NCBI GenBank assembly: GCA_031082285.1
Contig: JAVHLK010000044.1
Location: 178-39,018, forward strand
Direction: 5' to 3'
From: Desulfomonilaceae bacterium
GTDB lineage: Bacteria; Desulfobacterota; Desulfomonilia; Desulfomonilales; Desulfomonilaceae
DNA: 38,841 bases
Position numbers and translations under genes: made by a program. Shown here in pieces: positions 7,743 through 16,200 of the stretch; the stretch's first letter is position 1; every line of letters begins with the position of its first letter. Under the pieces are notes generated by a model. The model searched no databases. It saw only the letters and a program-made list of their open reading frames with translations, and was not told where the DNA came from.

Positions 7743-9575
7743 CCTAATTTTCGCGGAAGTGGTTTGATGGGTCGCCGGCCCCTCAATGCCCCCGTGATGA
7801 TGTTCCCCCCTTCATGCGAATCGAGCTCGGTGCCACGTCAGCCCCATTCGTATGCCGAATTGCCTCTACTTGGACAAAGTTCAGGCGCACGTCCCCCCTT
7901 AGTCCACTTTCCCCCCCATTTGCGCTGCATTTCCCCAGGATACGGCGCTTTGACTAGCCCGAGTCGCAAAAGCTTAGAATCCTCCTTCTCATTTGAAATA
8001 GTGTATCGTTCGACGGGTGCCCCCCAACCAGTCGAACCTTCAGGGTCCGAGCACCATAGAGCACTCGAGCCGGCAGCTTGATGAGCCGAAACCGTATGGC
8101 CTTCATACGCTTGCCCACCCATGTTCCCCCCAGAACCAAACGCTTCATCGCCGAGTTCAGGTTCAAGGCCAGGATCATGATGTGCCACCATGCTGCATTC
8201 ACCCCAAAATTTCCTGAAGGAAGCCTGCCTCCTGCCAGATCTTCCTTCATGATCGAATGGGCCTCCTCGGATTTGCCACAGCGCTCCCGATGCCACCAAA
8301 TCAGCTCGTCTCCAGGAAGGTCTCGATTGGTCACCAGCCCGAACACCTTGTGCTTCACCGACCCAAAGTTCATGGTCGGAAACGGCAGAGAAGGTTGATC
8401 GTCCAGGTCCGGCAGAGCGGGCTGCTCAAGAGGCTCTCGAATCGCCAGGTACCGGAAGGTCGGAGCATTTTTCTTCCGAGCCATTTCCGCGGGGACAAAG
8501 CAGACCTCAGCATATTCCTGACCCGAATCTACCAAGCCATCCTCGGTTTTACGCCACAACCGGCTCCACTCAGGCTCCTCAACCTCGGAGACCGCCTGTT
8601 TGAAGGATTCCGTCACCTTGGCGCCAATGCAAAAGTCGATCACCCCGAAGCGCGGCTTATGCGGATCAGCGCAAAACTCCATTAGATCGTGCTGATACCC
8701 TGCCGTGTCCGTGCGCAGATAGACCTTCGATACCCCACCAGGCAGCATACCCAACCCCTCGGAAAGCACGCGAACATTGTCCGTACCTGCCCAGACATTC
8801 CCGTCTCGAAACTCCGAGTGGAGGATCAGATCCTGTTCCGCCCAGTACACCTGCAGAGGCTGATACGCCTTGTGTCCCTTGTAGCAATACAGCGCTTCCC
8901 TTTTGTTTGTCTCCACCACGGTCGCATCCAGATCCAGGGTCGCTACCTCTTGCGGAGAGCGCCTTTGAACGGAGCCTACAAAATCTCCAGTTACCCCTAT
9001 CAAGGCCTTGAGATGCTCGTTGGGAGCAGGAATAAAGGAACCTTCCTCCGGTCTTAGCTTCTCCTGCTCAGGATCATGAAAATTACTCAAATAGCGGCCT
9101 GACGAAGACGGAGAAGGCACTGACCTCGATTGTCCCTTACGCATCCTCTTCTCCAATCCCCGTCTCTCTCGACGCGATTTTCCAAACCCCACAGACTTTC
9201 GCAGTACCCGACAAAAACCCTCATCTGCTTCCAGAATGTCCAAGTCGCTCAGGCCTTGACCGTCAGCCAGATTCAGGTATATCAATGACATGATCGTCTC
9301 AGCGTCGGACCAACCCTGCTCTGGACGAATCTTCAGGCGGTTCTCGACGGCCCTGCTCAATCCCATCACGTATCCAAATTCGAGATACGGGAGAAGACCA
9401 GCCATCGCTGTCATCCCCCCGGACTTCTTCTGAACTTCGTACTTGAAAGGAAAGAGACCTTGCTTCATACTAATATGCACCTCGTTGGTGATAGAGCTTT
9501 TGTGCAAAAATGATTCTATCTCCCTGAAACCACAGGGTCAACGAGGTTTTTCATTTTTTTTGATGCGCGATTAGG
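7743..9575 (-). mobile_element. IS1380-family insertion sequence, ends approximate
   Basis: The element is defined by its IS1380-type transposase. Candidate ends are CCTAATTTTCGCGG at 7743 and, on the minus strand, CCTAATCGCGC from 9575. They share CCTAAT and a CGCG-like patch but are only weakly matched overall. No clear target duplication is seen. The right end abuts the dispersed repeat copy at 9578. A length near 1.8 kb is normal for the family. Confidence 0.6.
7954..9507 (-). CDS. IS1380-family transposase
   Basis: This is a 517-residue DDE transposase. The three acidic positions lie in TLDLDATVVETNK, in YLRTDTAGYQHDL and in ERCGKSEEAHSIMKEDLAGG, followed by the typical NAAWWHIMILALNLN segment. 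It is uninterrupted and of full family length, so it may still be active. The start at 9507 is uncertain; Met14 (MKQGLFPFKYEV) also resembles family N-termini. It lies inside the predicted IS borders and is not part of the neighbouring operons. A second copy is not seen in this window. Confidence 0.9.
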   Translation of the reverse strand: MHKSSITNEVHISMKQGLFPFKYEVQKKSGGMTAMAGLLPYLEFGYVMGLSRAVENRLKIRPEQGWSDAETIMSLIYLNLADGQGLSDLDILEADEGFCRVLRKSVGFGKSRRERRGLEKRMRKGQSRSVPSPSSSGRYLSNFHDPEQEKLRPEEGSFIPAPNEHLKALIGVTGDFVGSVQRRSPQEVATLDLDATVVETNKREALYCYKGHKAYQPLQVYWAEQDLILHSEFRDGNVWAGTDNVRVLSEGLGMLPGGVSKVYLRTDTAGYQHDLMEFCADPHKPRFGVIDFCIGAKVTESFKQAVSEVEEPEWSRLWRKTEDGLVDSGQEYAEVCFVPAEMARKKNAPTFRYLAIREPLEQPALPDLDDQPSLPFPTMNFGSVKHKVFGLVTNRDLPGDELIWWHRERCGKSEEAHSIMKEDLAGGRLPSGNFGVNAAWWHIMILALNLNSAMKRLVLGGTWVGKRMKAIRFRLIKLPARVLYGARTLKVRLVGGHPSNDTLFQMRRRILSFCDSG

Positions 9576-9577
9576 GG

Positions 9578-9665
9578 GGGCCAAGCTTGACATATTGGCA
9601 TTTATGTCGGGTCTTCTTTTATCCTCTCAAGCTCCGCCGCCGGCCGAGGATTCGTTTCCCCACAT
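9578..9665 (+). repeat. Dispersed repeat copy 2
   Basis: GCTTGACATATTGGCATTT is identical to the 1009 copy. Similarity continues for about 80 bp, through TATCCTCTCAAGCTCCGCCG to GGATTCGTTTCC. It directly follows the right end of the IS1380 element. Confidence 0.65.
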
Positions 9666-9761
9666 GCACGTGTGCGGCAGACTATTCCGCGAGACTCGTA
9701 AAACGTCATTCTTGCGCGTCTCCCTCCCTCCCTGACGGTCGCCGTTAACCCAATGGTCACT

Positions 9762-10055
9762 TCAAGTCTGTGGAACTGAAGGTGTCTGTTGCGCCCCGTG
9801 CAGCACCGCCAGTATGTCGATCTGTTCATCTTTGACTCGATAGATAATTCGGTACGGCGGCTCAATCACTTCCCGAATGTCGTCTCGTCTGTATTCCGGA
9901 ACGACTCTACCGGATCTCGGAAACAGACCTACTTGCTCGGACCTGTGAGTCAAACGATGGATCAGACGGTCTGCGTAAGGCTTTGAGTTCTGAGTGACGT
10001 ACTCGTGGATGGAGTGAAGATGATTGATGGCGGTATCCGTCCAGTGAACTCTCAT
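9762..10055 (-). CDS. ParE/RelE-family toxin
   Basis: The 97-residue protein has the ParE fold signature: MRVHWTDTAINHLHSIHEYV at the start, RSGRVVPEYRRDDIREVIEPPYRIIYRV in the centre and IDILAVLHGAQQ at the end. The conserved Arg and Tyr of the PYRIIYRV strand are present. Family members either poison gyrase (ParE) or cleave mRNA on the ribosome (RelE); the EPPYRIIYRV pattern fits the ParE branch. Its ATG overlaps the antitoxin stop by 4 bp, which indicates translational coupling. The final nine or so residues are poorly conserved in type. Confidence 0.85.
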   Translation of the reverse strand: MRVHWTDTAINHLHSIHEYVTQNSKPYADRLIHRLTHRSEQVGLFPRSGRVVPEYRRDDIREVIEPPYRIIYRVKDEQIDILAVLHGAQQTPSVPQT

Positions 10056-10240
10056 GCCTTCAGCCCAAACCGTGACCTTACTTTCTTTACGTCCACGGTG
10101 CGGCCGGCCTCACTGTCGGCGAGTCCTGACTCGACGGCCTGCCGGACGTAGATCCGGTACATGAGGTCGTCCCAGGAAGCATCGTCCGGAAGATCTTCTA
10201 CCAAGTGTAATGCCTCATCTTTGATTCCCGTGGTTTCCAT
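10052..10240 (-). CDS. Antitoxin of the ParE-type pair
   Basis: The 62-residue protein METTGIKDEALHLVEDLPDD... has the helical, acidic N-terminus and the segment SWDDLMYRIYVRQAVESGL that usually precedes ParE/RelE toxins in such pairs. I start it at ATG 10240 because AAAGGAGA lies about ten bases upstream; a longer frame reaching 10294 has no ribosome site. It overlaps the toxin start by 4 bp, in the usual antitoxin-first order. DNA binding and autoregulation are expected from the family but no operator is evident. Confidence 0.8.
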   Translation of the reverse strand: METTGIKDEALHLVEDLPDDASWDDLMYRIYVRQAVESGLADSEAGRTVDVKKVRSRFGLKA

Positions 10241-10713
10241 AGCGAGACTTCTCCTTTCGTTGACCAACCGACCCGACGGTTTCGACTTGAGCATTCTTCT
10301 CTACAGCATGATCAGCCACGAGAAAGGCTCGATCCCCGGTAATCCCGTAACGATCCTTCATGGGCTGACATTGAGGCCCGAAAAGGAGGATCGGTATCCT
10401 GGGCACTCATACTATAACAAGACCGGATCTGATAGTCCAATGGACCGGGGGCCAGGCTTGATATATCGGCATTTAGGTCGGGGCTTCTCTTATCCTCTCA
10501 AGCTCCGCCGCCGGTACCCTCGGACCCAGTTGGTACGACAAGTTTGCACATTCCGAAGGGTTGCAGCGTCCCGTTATGAATCGGAATCCCTGTTGACTGA
10601 AAGCATCCGGAACCTCCTCGGCTCCACATGTTTTATGTGTTGCAGGATCGCGTCGAAGTGACTATATGTGTAGGACCGAGTAAGAAGAGCGGCCGAGTCC
10701 GGGAGTAAAGCCC
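10241..10713. other. Intergenic stretch with repeat copy 3
   Basis: Apart from the repeat at 10447-10516 I see no gene. The last 30 bases include GGGAG before the ATG at 10714. No clear promoter could be picked out. Confidence 0.5.
10447..10516 (+). repeat. Dispersed repeat copy 3
   Basis: GGGGGCCAGGCTTGATATAT then CGGCATTTAGGTCGGG and TATCCTCTCAAGCTCCGCCG match copies 1 and 2, but the copy lacks the final GGATTCGTTTCC part. Confidence 0.6.
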
Positions 10714-11199
10714 ATGGTCACCAAAGATATTGTGGACGGAAAGCGCATTCTCGCGGTGGACGACGAGCCGGAGATTCTCGAAATCATCCAGGAAGCATTG
10801 GATCATTGTGTTGTCGTAACCGCGAGTAGTTTCGAGGAGGCTTCGAAGGAGATCGCGGATCACGAATTCGATCTCGTAATCTTGGACATCATGGGAGTGA
10901 GGGGTTTCGACCTGCTCAAGAGATGTCGAGATCGCAAGATGCCGGCGGCAATGCTCACTGCTCACGCCATCGATGTCGAGAGCCTCAACAAGTCCCTCCG
11001 TCTCGGTGCGGTCTCGTTTCTCCCGAAAGAGGAGCTGGTACGCCTCCCGGAACTCGTTACTGAGATCTTTGAAAGCGTCGAAGCGGGAAGAAGTCACTGG
11101 CCTCAGTTGTTCAAACGCCTTGGGCCGTTTTTCAAGACGCGGCTCGGCGTAGTGTGGGAGGACCTTGAAAAGCCGACCTATCCCGATCACTACTACTAA
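10714..11199 (+). CDS. Single-domain response regulator (receiver)
   Basis: This 161-residue CheY-like receiver has acidic pair D16-D17 (AVDDEPE), phosphoacceptor D58 (LVILDIMG), T82 (MLTAHA) and K105 (FLPKEEL), so all phosphotransfer residues are intact. No output domain follows. The last 40 residues (SHWPQLFKRLGPFFKTRLGVVWEDLEK) are a family-specific tail. GGGAG precedes the ATG. It is convergent with the sigma-54 activator gene and their stop codons overlap. No histidine kinase is adjacent, so its partner is unknown. It may act in a phosphorelay or by protein contact. Confidence 0.9.
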   Translation: MVTKDIVDGKRILAVDDEPEILEIIQEALDHCVVVTASSFEEASKEIADHEFDLVILDIMGVRGFDLLKRCRDRKMPAAMLTAHAIDVESLNKSLRLGAVSFLPKEELVRLPELVTEIFESVEAGRSHWPQLFKRLGPFFKTRLGVVWEDLEKPTYPDHYY

Positions 11200-12998
11200 T
11201 TGACGGAATCCCACGTTCCCTTCATGCAGGTGAGGCCATATCTTTGGATCTTATTTATGAGCCCTTGCCGTGAGAGTCCCAGTTGTTTCGCGGCCAGGCT
11301 CCTGTTTCCATTTGCCTGCTCCAGCGCCTTCTCCACCATTTTCATCTCCAACTCTTCCACGGCTTCCTTCAACGTGGGCGATTCGTTGATCGGTCTATCC
11401 CGCACCACCCGTTCCAGGCTCTTGGTAATGCGAGGGGAAAGGCACCGGACCGAGATGTATCCGCCCTCCGCGGTGAGGATGTGTGCTCGTTCGATCTCAT
11501 TTTCCAGCTCTCGAATATTCCCGGGCCACGGATGACACATGAGCAGATCCAGCGCCGCAGGGTCTATTCCTTTCACGACCTTGCCGGTGTGTATCATGAG
11601 CTTGTCCAGAAAGTGACTCACGAGAACGTGGATATCATCCGGCCTCTCCCGCAGCGGTGGAATAGTGATGGGGAAGACGTTTATCCTATAAAAGAGGTCC
11701 TCTCTGAAACGGCCCTGGTCGATGAGTTGCGGGAGATCGCTGTTGGTCGCGGCAAGCACTCGCACATCGACCGTTCGCGCGCTGCTCTCGCCTACCGGTC
11801 GTATCTCTCCCATCTGCAATGCCCGCAGAAGCTTCACCTGCATGGCGGGAGACATTGCTTCAATTTCGTCGAGAAAAAGCGTCCCTCTGTGAGCCGCCCT
11901 GAAGACTCCCTTGTGGTCGGCAATCGATCCGGTGAACGAGCCTTTCTTGTGGCCGAACAGTTCGCTTTCAATGAGTTCGGACGGTACCGCGGCGCAATTC
12001 AGTGAGATGAAAGGCTCATCCGCTCGACGGCTCAGTCTCTGAATGGTCCTGGCGACGAGTTCCTTCCCGGTTCCCGATTCCCCTTGAATCAGCACCGTCG
12101 TATCAGTCGGTGCGACCTTGCGTATCAGCGCGCGGACGTCCTGCATGGGGTCGGCATTTCCCACGATCTCATCGAATGGTTTCCTGCTTCTCAATGCAGT
12201 CTTCAATCCCACGTTTTCTTCTTTCAGGAGCGACGCTTTCTGTCTGAGATGGTCCCATTCGATGGCATGCTCCATGGCTCGTGCGGCCTGAGACGCCAAG
12301 ATTTCCAAGATTTCCAGATCGGTCGTGGTGAACACCCCGGCTCGTTTATTGAGCACCTGAAATACCCCGATCGTCGGGCCGCCGGGGCAGCGCAGAGGCA
12401 CACAAAGCAGACTCTTTGTCGTATACCCGGTCCTGGGATCCACTCCTTTGTTGAAACGAGGGTCCTTGTACGGATCCGCGATGTTCAAAGACTCCGCGTG
12501 GGTGAACACCCACCCGGCGATACCCGTTTGCCACGGTATTCGAATCTGGTCGTGCGCGAGGCCCACCCCCAGATGGGAATAGAGTTCCTGGGTCTGGTGG
12601 TCCGCGAGGAAAATCGTGGCGCGCTCAGCGTTCATCATCGTAGGAGCTTCCCTCAAGAGAAGCTCGATGAGGGAACTCATGTTGGTCTCGTTGCTTATGA
12701 GAATACCCATTTTGAAGAGCAGGGAAATCCGCTCCAGAAGAGATCCCAAGGGGTGGCTGATACCGCTGTTTCCTCCCGTGCCTTGTTCCATTCCGAGAGC
12801 TTCCTTGAGAAGCGTGATGTCCACATGCATGGTGATGGCCTGGATCAGGTCGTCCACGGACACTTTTCCCCGGGACAACAAGATCTCGTGAAGCGGCGCC
12901 CCCGTCACTTTCGACTCTTCCCTCGCGGCGACGAAGTCTTCCTTCTTGACTTTCCGCGTCTCCAAGAGGAGCCTTCCGATGGAATTATGGTCTATCAC
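11196..12998 (-). CDS. GAF-domain sigma-54-dependent activator
   Basis: I start the gene at GTG 12998, preceded by AGGGAGAG at good spacing, giving 600 residues; a longer open frame upstream has no ribosome site and odd composition. Residues 1-60 resemble the GspE/MshEN N-terminal helical domain. A GAF sensor domain spans about 95-245, and the AAA+ domain about 270-510. The AAA+ domain has Walker A GESGTGKE (306-313), Walker B GTLFLDE (D377, E378) and the sigma-54 contact loop written GSFTGS (353-358) in place of GAFTGA. A Fis-type HTH ends the protein (NGNRSLAAKQLGLSRQGLINKI). It opens transcription at sigma-54 promoters on a signal sensed by GAF. It lies downstream of the dikinase-like gene on the same strand, with a 211-bp gap. 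Confidence 0.9.
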   Translation of the reverse strand: MIDHNSIGRLLLETRKVKKEDFVAAREESKVTGAPLHEILLSRGKVSVDDLIQAITMHVDITLLKEALGMEQGTGGNSGISHPLGSLLERISLLFKMGILISNETNMSSLIELLLREAPTMMNAERATIFLADHQTQELYSHLGVGLAHDQIRIPWQTGIAGWVFTHAESLNIADPYKDPRFNKGVDPRTGYTTKSLLCVPLRCPGGPTIGVFQVLNKRAGVFTTTDLEILEILASQAARAMEHAIEWDHLRQKASLLKEENVGLKTALRSRKPFDEIVGNADPMQDVRALIRKVAPTDTTVLIQGESGTGKELVARTIQRLSRRADEPFISLNCAAVPSELIESELFGHKKGSFTGSIADHKGVFRAAHRGTLFLDEIEAMSPAMQVKLLRALQMGEIRPVGESSARTVDVRVLAATNSDLPQLIDQGRFREDLFYRINVFPITIPPLRERPDDIHVLVSHFLDKLMIHTGKVVKGIDPAALDLLMCHPWPGNIRELENEIERAHILTAEGGYISVRCLSPRITKSLERVVRDRPINESPTLKEAVEELEMKMVEKALEQANGNRSLAAKQLGLSRQGLINKIQRYGLTCMKGTWDSVN

Positions 12999-13209
12999 TG
13001 GTACTCTCCCTGGTCTCCACCCTCGGGACTGAAGTCCGAGGCGCATTCTCGAAAGACCCTGCACGAGAAGTCGTACGGAAAAATGGGGCCTGAGGCGGGC
13101 ACGCGAGCAAGGTCGGGACTCGTCGTTCGCAGCGCCCGAGACGATCCGCGGCAACGGCCCTTCCACGACGGTCCCCTATCTTACCGCAACCAATGCGAAT
13201 AGGTCCTGT

Positions 13210-16200
13210 TCATGCCGTTCCATAGAGGGCTATTTCGCCTGTTTGGCCGTGAATAATCATTTTGGTGCCCACGATCACGTCGAGATCGTTGAATCGAACC
13301 TTTTCCGGTTGTCCCGCAAATTTCACGACCTGACGCACCTGCCCCACATACACCTTGTCCAGAGACTTGGCAATGTCCGCAGCATGAGCTCCCCTGCCGC
13401 CGAGTCGGCTGACCAAGGCCGTCGGCACGGGCAACGAGAAAACCTCCTCCATGATCTCCTCGGGAACCGGGTCGTTGACCACGAAGATGAATCCATTGAG
13501 TTGTTCCGATACGGGCAAGCGTTCGTTCATGGAATCGATAATGGACTGAGCTCGGTTGATGTGCCGATAAGGAGCAATCTGATTGCGGTCCGTAACCAAG
13601 ATGCCGCGGAAGATTCCTCCCGACACTCCCGTACCCTGTGCAATGACGCGATATCCAAATGACTTCAAAGCAGGAATTCTCTCGCGTCGTTCCCGGTCTT
13701 TGCGAATCTGGAGGACGAACACCCGACCTTTCTCGATCGTGTATTCGAGTCGCACGTCAAAATGAAGTTTCTCCGCGGTCCTGAACAGGACTTGGGAAAG
13801 GTCCTTCCAAGCCTGGGGCATGTCTCCGGCAAGCGTTTCTTCACGTTTCCAGTGGTCGTGCACGGGTATTGTGGACACCTTTCCGTCGACCACATCGGTA
13901 CCTTGATCGCCCAGAGCGAAATCACCTCTTATTTGCATCGTGAACGGATTGTACGAAATCACTCCTGTCCCGGAAGATTCCAGTTCCACATTTCCGTACA
14001 CCATGTGCTGAACGATCACCGGGGTACGCCACTCACCGTCGATACCCGCTGCCCGGCGATACTTCTGGGCCGCGGGCCCCTGAGAGGAGTGGGACACTAC
14101 GACCGCGCAATGGATGAGTATGTCGAGAAATCTGCCCTGATCCAGCAGTTCGACAACCTTGGGAGCGAGCTGCCCTACACGTTCCTTGTAGTCGAATGCA
14201 AGGGTTTTCATCTGTTCTCCGGTCATCTCCGCTTTGCGCAGGACCTTGAACTGGGCCTTCCTCCTGTCCATCAACTCTTGAAATTCATCACGTTCCGCAT
14301 CGAATGCGGCCTGACTGAACTCCTGCAGGAATCGCCGATAGCAATCGTAGGCGAACCACGGGCCGATAGTCTCACTGAGCCGTTCGGCGATGTCATCGTT
14401 GATCCCGACATTGGTAATGGTGGTCATCATGCCCGGCATGCTTATCCGAGCGCCCGATCTCACGGAAAAGAGCGCGGGGTTGCGGCGGTCGCCCAAGGAT
14501 TTGTTCCACTGCTTGCCCAGTGTTTCCACCGCGGATTCAAATTTGGCACGAAAGTCGGGGTCCGAGACCATCTGTTCCGGTTCCCCAAGAACCTGATCGG
14601 TAGAGATGACAAAGTAAGGGGGCGTGTTTTCCGCAAACCTCAGGAGCGCTGCCTTCAAGCCGATGCGGCAAGGCGAGATCTCCTCGGGTGTGGGAAAGTA
14701 AAAGGGAGCACAGCGCAAATGAGTGCCGGGATCGGACGTAACTCGTCGGCCGGATTCCGCGAGGCGCTGGTTGAGGAACAACTCAATCTTGTCGATGAAC
14801 GTTTCCAAGACCCGCAAGTTGCCGTCCCTTGCCTGGAGATCCGAAATGTACAAGGTTTTAAGATAGTTCTTGAAGAAATCCGATTCGGGAACGTGCTTCA
14901 AAGTCGTCAAATCTCTGAGTTTGCGCGGAAGCCTGTCCATCGGGTAGGTGGAAAGGAAATTCTCGAGAGGACCTTCGAACCAGCTCCGGTACGCGGAATG
15001 CACGTCGTCGAGCTCTTTCTTGATGGATTTGAGCAGGTCCCGTACCTTGTCAAGGGTAAGCCCGAGCCTCCCCGACAGCCGCAGATCTCTGCCCGCCCTC
15101 TGAAGATAGTAGCTGGAATGCCCGTTGACCGCGACGCCTTGCACCAGATGATCCAGGAAGATGAGCGCATCGGGCAAGTTGTCAAGACTGATTCCATCGA
15201 ACCGGCTGTTGCTGATGCTGGTCGCCAACGTCTCCTGCAACGCTTCCAACCGGAGGTCCTTGGTGAATGCCTCGAAACGCTCTTCGATATAGGCAGCCTT
15301 TTGCGCGTATGCATGACCCGCCTTCTTTGCCCGCAGAATAATCGGAGTTGCAGGCTGTTCCAGGTGCATACGCTCCATCTCCGCCGCGTAATTCTCCGCG
15401 CCCTCCGTGATGGTCACCGGTGCCGGCAATGGGTCGCGGAGGTCGGGCGTAAGAAAGTTCTCCTTTATTTCCCGCCGTTCCGAGATAATCCTTTCGAGAC
15501 GTGCCAAGTCCTCTTCCACCGTGGATCCGGTCGATCGCTCGGTTGCAATGAAGTACTTGTTGTACAGGCCCGCAATGAGGTCGATCACATCCAGTACCAT
15601 TCGTTTGGAGAACTCGGGCAGGCTCGGATCGTCTCGATACCTGGAAGTATCAACCGAAACCAGTGCGGACAGACCGTCATTGTGGACCAGGTCGATCTTC
15701 CCATCGGCAAAAATCGTGCGGCAAAGATTCCGAATTCCTTCGCTTTCCGACGGGGAACACCAACTGTCCATAGAAAGATAAGGGAGAGACTCCGAAGGCA
15801 TCCATTCGGAAATGACCTGCGGATCTCCGGTTGAAAAGTACTTGAGGATGCCTCCGGCAAAATAGAAATTCTCTATGCTCCCCCGCCAGTGGATGTCTCC
15901 CCTGAGTTTTCCGAGAAAGTTCCCGATCGGTCTGACGCCTCGATTGGCAAGCTCCCGGGCCAAACCCGCGGCCGTGAGCCTCAACGTATCCAGTGGTCCG
16001 ATGTCTTTCAACGAGTACGGTATCGCTTTGATCAGAGTCCTCACCAGGAAATGAGTCACCGAGGCATTTGCGCGCAACAGGCTTGAGATGTGGTACTGAA
16101 TCAAGTCCTCGTCGCGAAGCAGGGTCCTTCCGATTTCGATCTGCACGATCAAGTAGGGAATGAGCCGATGCATGATTCTCGGATTGGATGCCGTGATTGA

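Noticed and set aside
12999-13166. N-terminal extension of the GAF activator
   Set aside because: Arg-rich composition and no ribosome site; the GTG at 12998 has one and begins the recognisable domain.
13762-15834. 690-codon plus-strand open frame
   Set aside because: It lies opposite the dikinase-like gene; the minus-strand product has clear PPDK motifs, and this frame shows no domain.
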